Origin: an uncultured Eubacteriales bacterium
Lineage (GTDB): Bacteria; Bacillota; Clostridia; Christensenellales; Aristaeellaceae
Direction: 5' to 3'
Length of the DNA: 8,476 bases
Assembly: GCA_900553295.1 (NCBI GenBank)
Contig: USCR01000107.1
Location: 1-8,476, forward strand
Part shown: one piece after another, positions 7,112 to 8,476 of the stretch
Layout of the letters: every line of letters starts with the position of its first letter
How positions within the stretch are numbered: the first letter of the stretch is position 1
The notes under the pieces: model-generated
The model's database searches: none
The model's input: the letters and a program-made list of their open reading frames with translations, nothing else
What the model was told of the DNA's origin: nothing
Made by a program: the position numbers and the translations under genes

Positions 7112-7333
7112 TCACTCCACCTCGATGTTTTCCGCATCGCTCTTGCGCACGGACAGCTCGTATCCTCGCACCGTCAGCTCCATGGGGTCGCCCAGAGGCG
7201 CGACCTTGCGCACATACACCTCGGTTCCTTTGGTCAGGCCCATGTCCATGATGCGACGCTTGAGCGCGCCCTCGCCATGTAACCTTTTGATGGTGACCGA
7301 TTCGCCGATTTTGACTTCCTTCAGGGTCTTCAT
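7112..7333 (-). CDS. feoA: FeoA family protein (second copy in the operon)
   Basis: This is a 73-residue SH3-like FeoA domain protein, a cytoplasmic accessory factor thought to interact with FeoB. Family features are the N-terminal LKEVKIGESVTIKRL strand pair, ALKRRIMDMGLTKGTEVYV, the loop KVAPLGDPMELTVRGYELSVRK, and an acidic end. RRIMDMGLTKGTEV with the APLGDP turn is the classic FeoA signature, so this copy is the more canonical of the two. GGAGGAGG lies 6 bases before the ATG. It follows the first feoA by 18 bases and precedes feoB. The two FeoA proteins are clearly divergent, so they are unlikely to be a recent duplication. Confidence 0.93.
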   Translation of the reverse strand: MKTLKEVKIGESVTIKRLHGEGALKRRIMDMGLTKGTEVYVRKVAPLGDPMELTVRGYELSVRKSDAENIEVE

Positions 7334-7351
7334 AAGGTACCTCCTCCTGCT

Positions 7352-7564
7352 TCAGACCATGATCCGCATGGCCATCGTTTTGTCCAGGGCAACGCGGCTT
7401 TCCTTCACGCTCAGGATCAGGTTGCCGCCCAGCTCGCTTACCACCGTGACCGGCTCCCCCACCACGAATCCCAGCTCCGCCAGGCGTTGACGCACCTCAT
7501 CCCTACCGGTGATCTTGCGGATGATGTTGACATCCCCCACGTTTGCCATCGCCAATGGCATCAT
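7352..7564 (-). CDS. feoA: FeoA family protein (first gene of the feo operon)
   Basis: This is a 69-70-residue single-domain FeoA protein. ITGRDEVRQRLAELGF (residues 18-33) and VVGEPVTVVSELGGNLILSVKESRVALDKTMAMRIMV carry the SH3-like fold; the second half resembles the clostridial FeoA type ending in LDKxMAxRI. The start is MM: the second ATG (7561) is 8 bases from the GGGGAG ribosome site and gives the family-like MPLAMANVG. The first ATG (7564) is 5 bases from it, so 7561 is at least as likely. It is the promoter-proximal gene of the operon. Like other stand-alone FeoA proteins it probably modulates FeoB, but a distinct role for each copy is not known. Confidence 0.92.
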   Translation of the reverse strand: MMPLAMANVGDVNIIRKITGRDEVRQRLAELGFVVGEPVTVVSELGGNLILSVKESRVALDKTMAMRIMV

Positions 7565-7591
7565 TTCATCTCCCCGCCTTTGAATTCGATT

Positions 7592-7604
7592 TGACTAACT
7601 CACG
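7592..7604. repeat. TGAGTTAG element, copy in the leader of the first feoA
   Basis: On the minus strand this reads CGTGAGTTAGTCA, 12 of 13 identical to 7086-7098. On the minus strand it directly follows a second TTGACA (7610-7605), mimicking the main promoter, where TTGACA is followed two bases later by TGAGGTTAG. No convincing -10 lies at the right distance (the site would be GAATTC), so a second promoter is doubtful. It lies about 40 bases downstream of the predicted start, within the transcribed leader. Confidence 0.4.
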
Positions 7605-7611
7605 TGTCAAA

Positions 7612-7646
7612 ATGGCGGCTAGGAGTTATAACCTCCTAACCGCCAT
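7612..7646 (-). promoter_or_regulatory. Palindrome / stem-loop at the predicted feo transcription start
   Basis: ATGGCGGCTAGGAG (7612-7625) and CTCCTAACCGCCAT (7633-7646) are 14-base arms around a 7-base centre, with one mismatch. On the minus strand the odd pair becomes a U-G wobble, so the RNA stem is unbroken. The predicted start (near 7642) falls inside the first arm, so the feature could be a DNA operator over +1 or a 5'-terminal RNA hairpin protecting or regulating the leader. It is followed by only four T on the minus strand, making a simple attenuator less likely. The arm contains GGTTAGGA, also present in the promoter spacer. Confidence 0.6.
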
Positions 7647-7648
7647 GA

Positions 7649-7677
7649 AGTTTATCATTCCTAACCTCATTTGTCAA
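7649..7677 (-). promoter_or_regulatory. Promoter of the feo operon
   Basis: On the minus strand a perfect -35 TTGACA (7677-7672) is followed after exactly 17 bases by TAAACT (7654-7649), which matches 4 of 6 -10 positions. The -35 is about 29 bases past the stop of the upstream membrane gene, where no terminator is seen. Transcription would start near 7642 and give a leader of about 78 bases before the first feoA. Confidence 0.75.
7660..7669 (-). promoter_or_regulatory. DtxR/IdeR-like half-site in the feo promoter spacer
   Basis: On the minus strand TGAGGTTAGG matches 9 of 10 positions of the left half of the known DtxR/IdeR consensus (TTAGGTTAGG), recalled from general knowledge. The right half (AATGATAAA) matches poorly. 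It sits between -35 and -10, where an iron-loaded repressor would block polymerase. GGTTAGGA recurs 25 bases downstream (7634-7641). Iron control by a DtxR-family repressor is inferred; no regulator gene is in the window. Confidence 0.45.
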
Positions 7678-7705
7678 GGCATAAATTTACGATTTTTTCA
7701 TCCCA

Positions 7706-8377
7706 TCAGATGATATAGACGAAGATGCACACAAAGTGCAGAATGCTCCCTGCCAGCACAAACAGGTGAAACACCGAATGCATGTAGCGGTGTTTCCGGC
7801 CCAGGCCATAGAGAATAGCGCCCACCGTATAAGCGATGCCGCCTGCCAGCAGCCAGATCAGGCCGGGAACGGGGATTGTCTTGAGCACAGGGTCCGCCGC
7901 CAGCACCACGCACCAGCCCATGCCGATGTAGCAGATCATGGAAAGCACGGCGTACTTCTTCAAATCAATGGCGGTAAAGACGATCGCCACGATCGCAATG
8001 GCCCACACCCCTCCGAACAGCGCCCAGCCCCAGGCGGGATAGCCGGGCCGGATGGCGCACAGCGCGATGGGCGTATAGGTACCCGCGATAAGCAGGTAGA
8101 TGGTACAGTGGTCCAGCACCTGCATCACCTTTTTGGCCATTTCCGGCAGCAGTCCGTGGTATACGCTGGACATGGTGTAGAGAAGCACCATGGACACACC
8201 GTATACCACGCTGCTTACGATGGACCAGGGATTGCCCTTCAGGATGGAGGTAATCAGGCACAGCACCAGTGCGACAATCCCGAATGCGCCGCCCACAATA
8301 TGCGATACCATGTTGAAGATCTCTTCTCCACGGGTGTAATCCGGCAGCTTCCGGTTTTTCAGGCCGGTCCGTTTCAT
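7706..8377 (-). CDS. trhA: TrhA / hemolysin III family membrane protein (PAQR superfamily)
   Basis: This is a seven-helix integral membrane protein of 223 residues, the normal length for the bacterial hemolysin III/YqfA/TrhA branch of the PAQR superfamily. The putative metal-site motifs of the superfamily are all present: SSVYH (70-74, the SxxxH motif) in helix 2, LDH (88-90) with the conserved Asp, and HSVFH (200-204, HxxxH) near the last helix; H26 and H214 are further conserved-looking His. Members are linked to membrane lipid or energy homeostasis; the old 'hemolysin' name comes from heterologous haemolysis and does not show a toxin role. GGGAGG sits 5 bases before the ATG at 8377. It lies upstream of feo on the same strand with no terminator between, but feo has its own promoter. 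Confidence 0.92.
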   Translation of the reverse strand: MKRTGLKNRKLPDYTRGEEIFNMVSHIVGGAFGIVALVLCLITSILKGNPWSIVSSVVYGVSMVLLYTMSSVYHGLLPEMAKKVMQVLDHCTIYLLIAGTYTPIALCAIRPGYPAWGWALFGGVWAIAIVAIVFTAIDLKKYAVLSMICYIGMGWCVVLAADPVLKTIPVPGLIWLLAGGIAYTVGAILYGLGRKHRYMHSVFHLFVLAGSILHFVCIFVYII

Positions 8378-8389
8378 GCTTGCCTCCCG

Positions 8390-8410
8390 CGCCTGAATGC
8401 GCCTCAGGCG
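8390..8410. repeat. Short inverted repeat upstream of the trhA gene
   Basis: CGCCTGA (8390-8396) and TCAGGCG (8404-8410) form a perfect 7-bp stem around a 7-base loop. It overlaps the stop codon of the possible partial reading frame at 8404 and lies just before the ribosome site of the trhA-family gene. There is no T tract on the minus strand, so it is not a standard terminator; it may be a weak intergenic hairpin. Confidence 0.35.
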
Positions 8411-8463
8411 TTATTGTTGGATGTTTTCCCCGGTTCGGTGGTCGGGGCCGGGGTGGGGCTGGG
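8404..8463 (-). CDS. Possible C-terminal end of a Pro/Thr-rich protein (partial)
   Basis: The minus-strand frame ending in TGA at 8404 reads PSPTPAPTTEPGKTSNNNA before the stop. The upstream part is cut off by the window edge. Pro/Thr-rich low-complexity tails are common at the C-termini of surface or cell-wall proteins such as class A penicillin-binding proteins in Firmicutes. The stop lies 26 bases before the trhA-family start, which would fit an operon neighbour. The fragment is only about 19 codons, in a GC-rich region with adapter right behind it, so a chance frame cannot be excluded. No function is assigned. Confidence 0.35.
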   Translation of the reverse strand, partial: PSPTPAPTTEPGKTSNNNA

Positions 8464-8464
8464 G

Positions 8465-8476
8465 AGATCGGAAGAG
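8465..8476. other. Residual Illumina adapter sequence at the contig end
   Basis: The last 12 bases, AGATCGGAAGAG, are identical to the beginning of the standard Illumina TruSeq adapter (AGATCGGAAGAGC). A 12-base exact match at the very end of the sequence is best explained by untrimmed adapter, not genomic DNA. The window edge is therefore probably a true contig end, and bases here should not be used for annotation. Confidence 0.9.

Noticed and set aside
7612..7646. Known riboswitch class in the feo leader (for example an iron or manganese sensor)
   Set aside because: The leader is only about 78 bases and shows one simple hairpin, without the multi-helix junction and conserved loops of described metal riboswitches.
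7706..8377. A haemolysin toxin
   Set aside because: The hemolysin III name is historical. The motifs are those of PAQR-type membrane proteins with a likely housekeeping role, and nothing here suggests a secreted toxin.

Overview
The window reads as ordinary core-genome DNA from a GC-rich member of the Firmicutes, most likely a gut-type clostridium (Oscillospiraceae or Christensenellales-like). Support for this is the strong AGGAGG-type ribosome sites, a MATE gene with a TTG start, tandem small FeoA proteins, and a tiny cysteine-rich membrane protein behind feoB that is typical of Firmicutes. The lineage is inference; there is no rRNA or other marker gene. Every gene lies on the minus strand, so transcription runs from high to low coordinates.

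Layout from upstream to downstream on the minus strand. The right edge (8465-8476) matches the start of the Illumina TruSeq adapter, so the sequence appears to be a contig end with untrimmed adapter. Next to it may be the last codons of a Pro/Thr-rich protein. A TrhA/hemolysin III family membrane protein follows (7706-8377). The ferrous iron operon comes next: a good sigma-A-type promoter with a DtxR/IdeR-like half-site in its spacer, a palindrome over the predicted transcription start, then feoA (7352-7564), a second feoA (7112-7333), feoB (4730-7060), a 44-residue FeoB-associated Cys-rich protein (4561-4695), and a strong rho-independent terminator (4524-4555).

A separately promoted MATE-family exporter follows (3119-4450). 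It starts at TTG, and a perfect 18-bp inverted repeat lies over its promoter. Last is a two-gene Trk potassium uptake operon, trkA (1626-2990) then trkH (181-1629), with an ATGA overlap, an extended -10 promoter in front of trkA and hairpins after trkH. The left edge (1-60) is a G/C-homopolymer, inverted-repeat-rich stretch of the kind that breaks assemblies.

Functionally the window joins ion homeostasis modules: Fe(II) uptake (FeoA/FeoA/FeoB plus accessory protein), K+ uptake (TrkH channel gated by the TrkA RCK ring), a cation-coupled drug or metabolite exporter, and a PAQR-type membrane protein. I see no mobile element, CRISPR array, tRNA or rRNA, and no clear new multi-gene system. The most interesting part is the regulatory architecture of the feo operon: a TGAG(G)TTAG element occurs three times, in the promoter spacer, in the leader of the first feoA, and in the gap before feoB.
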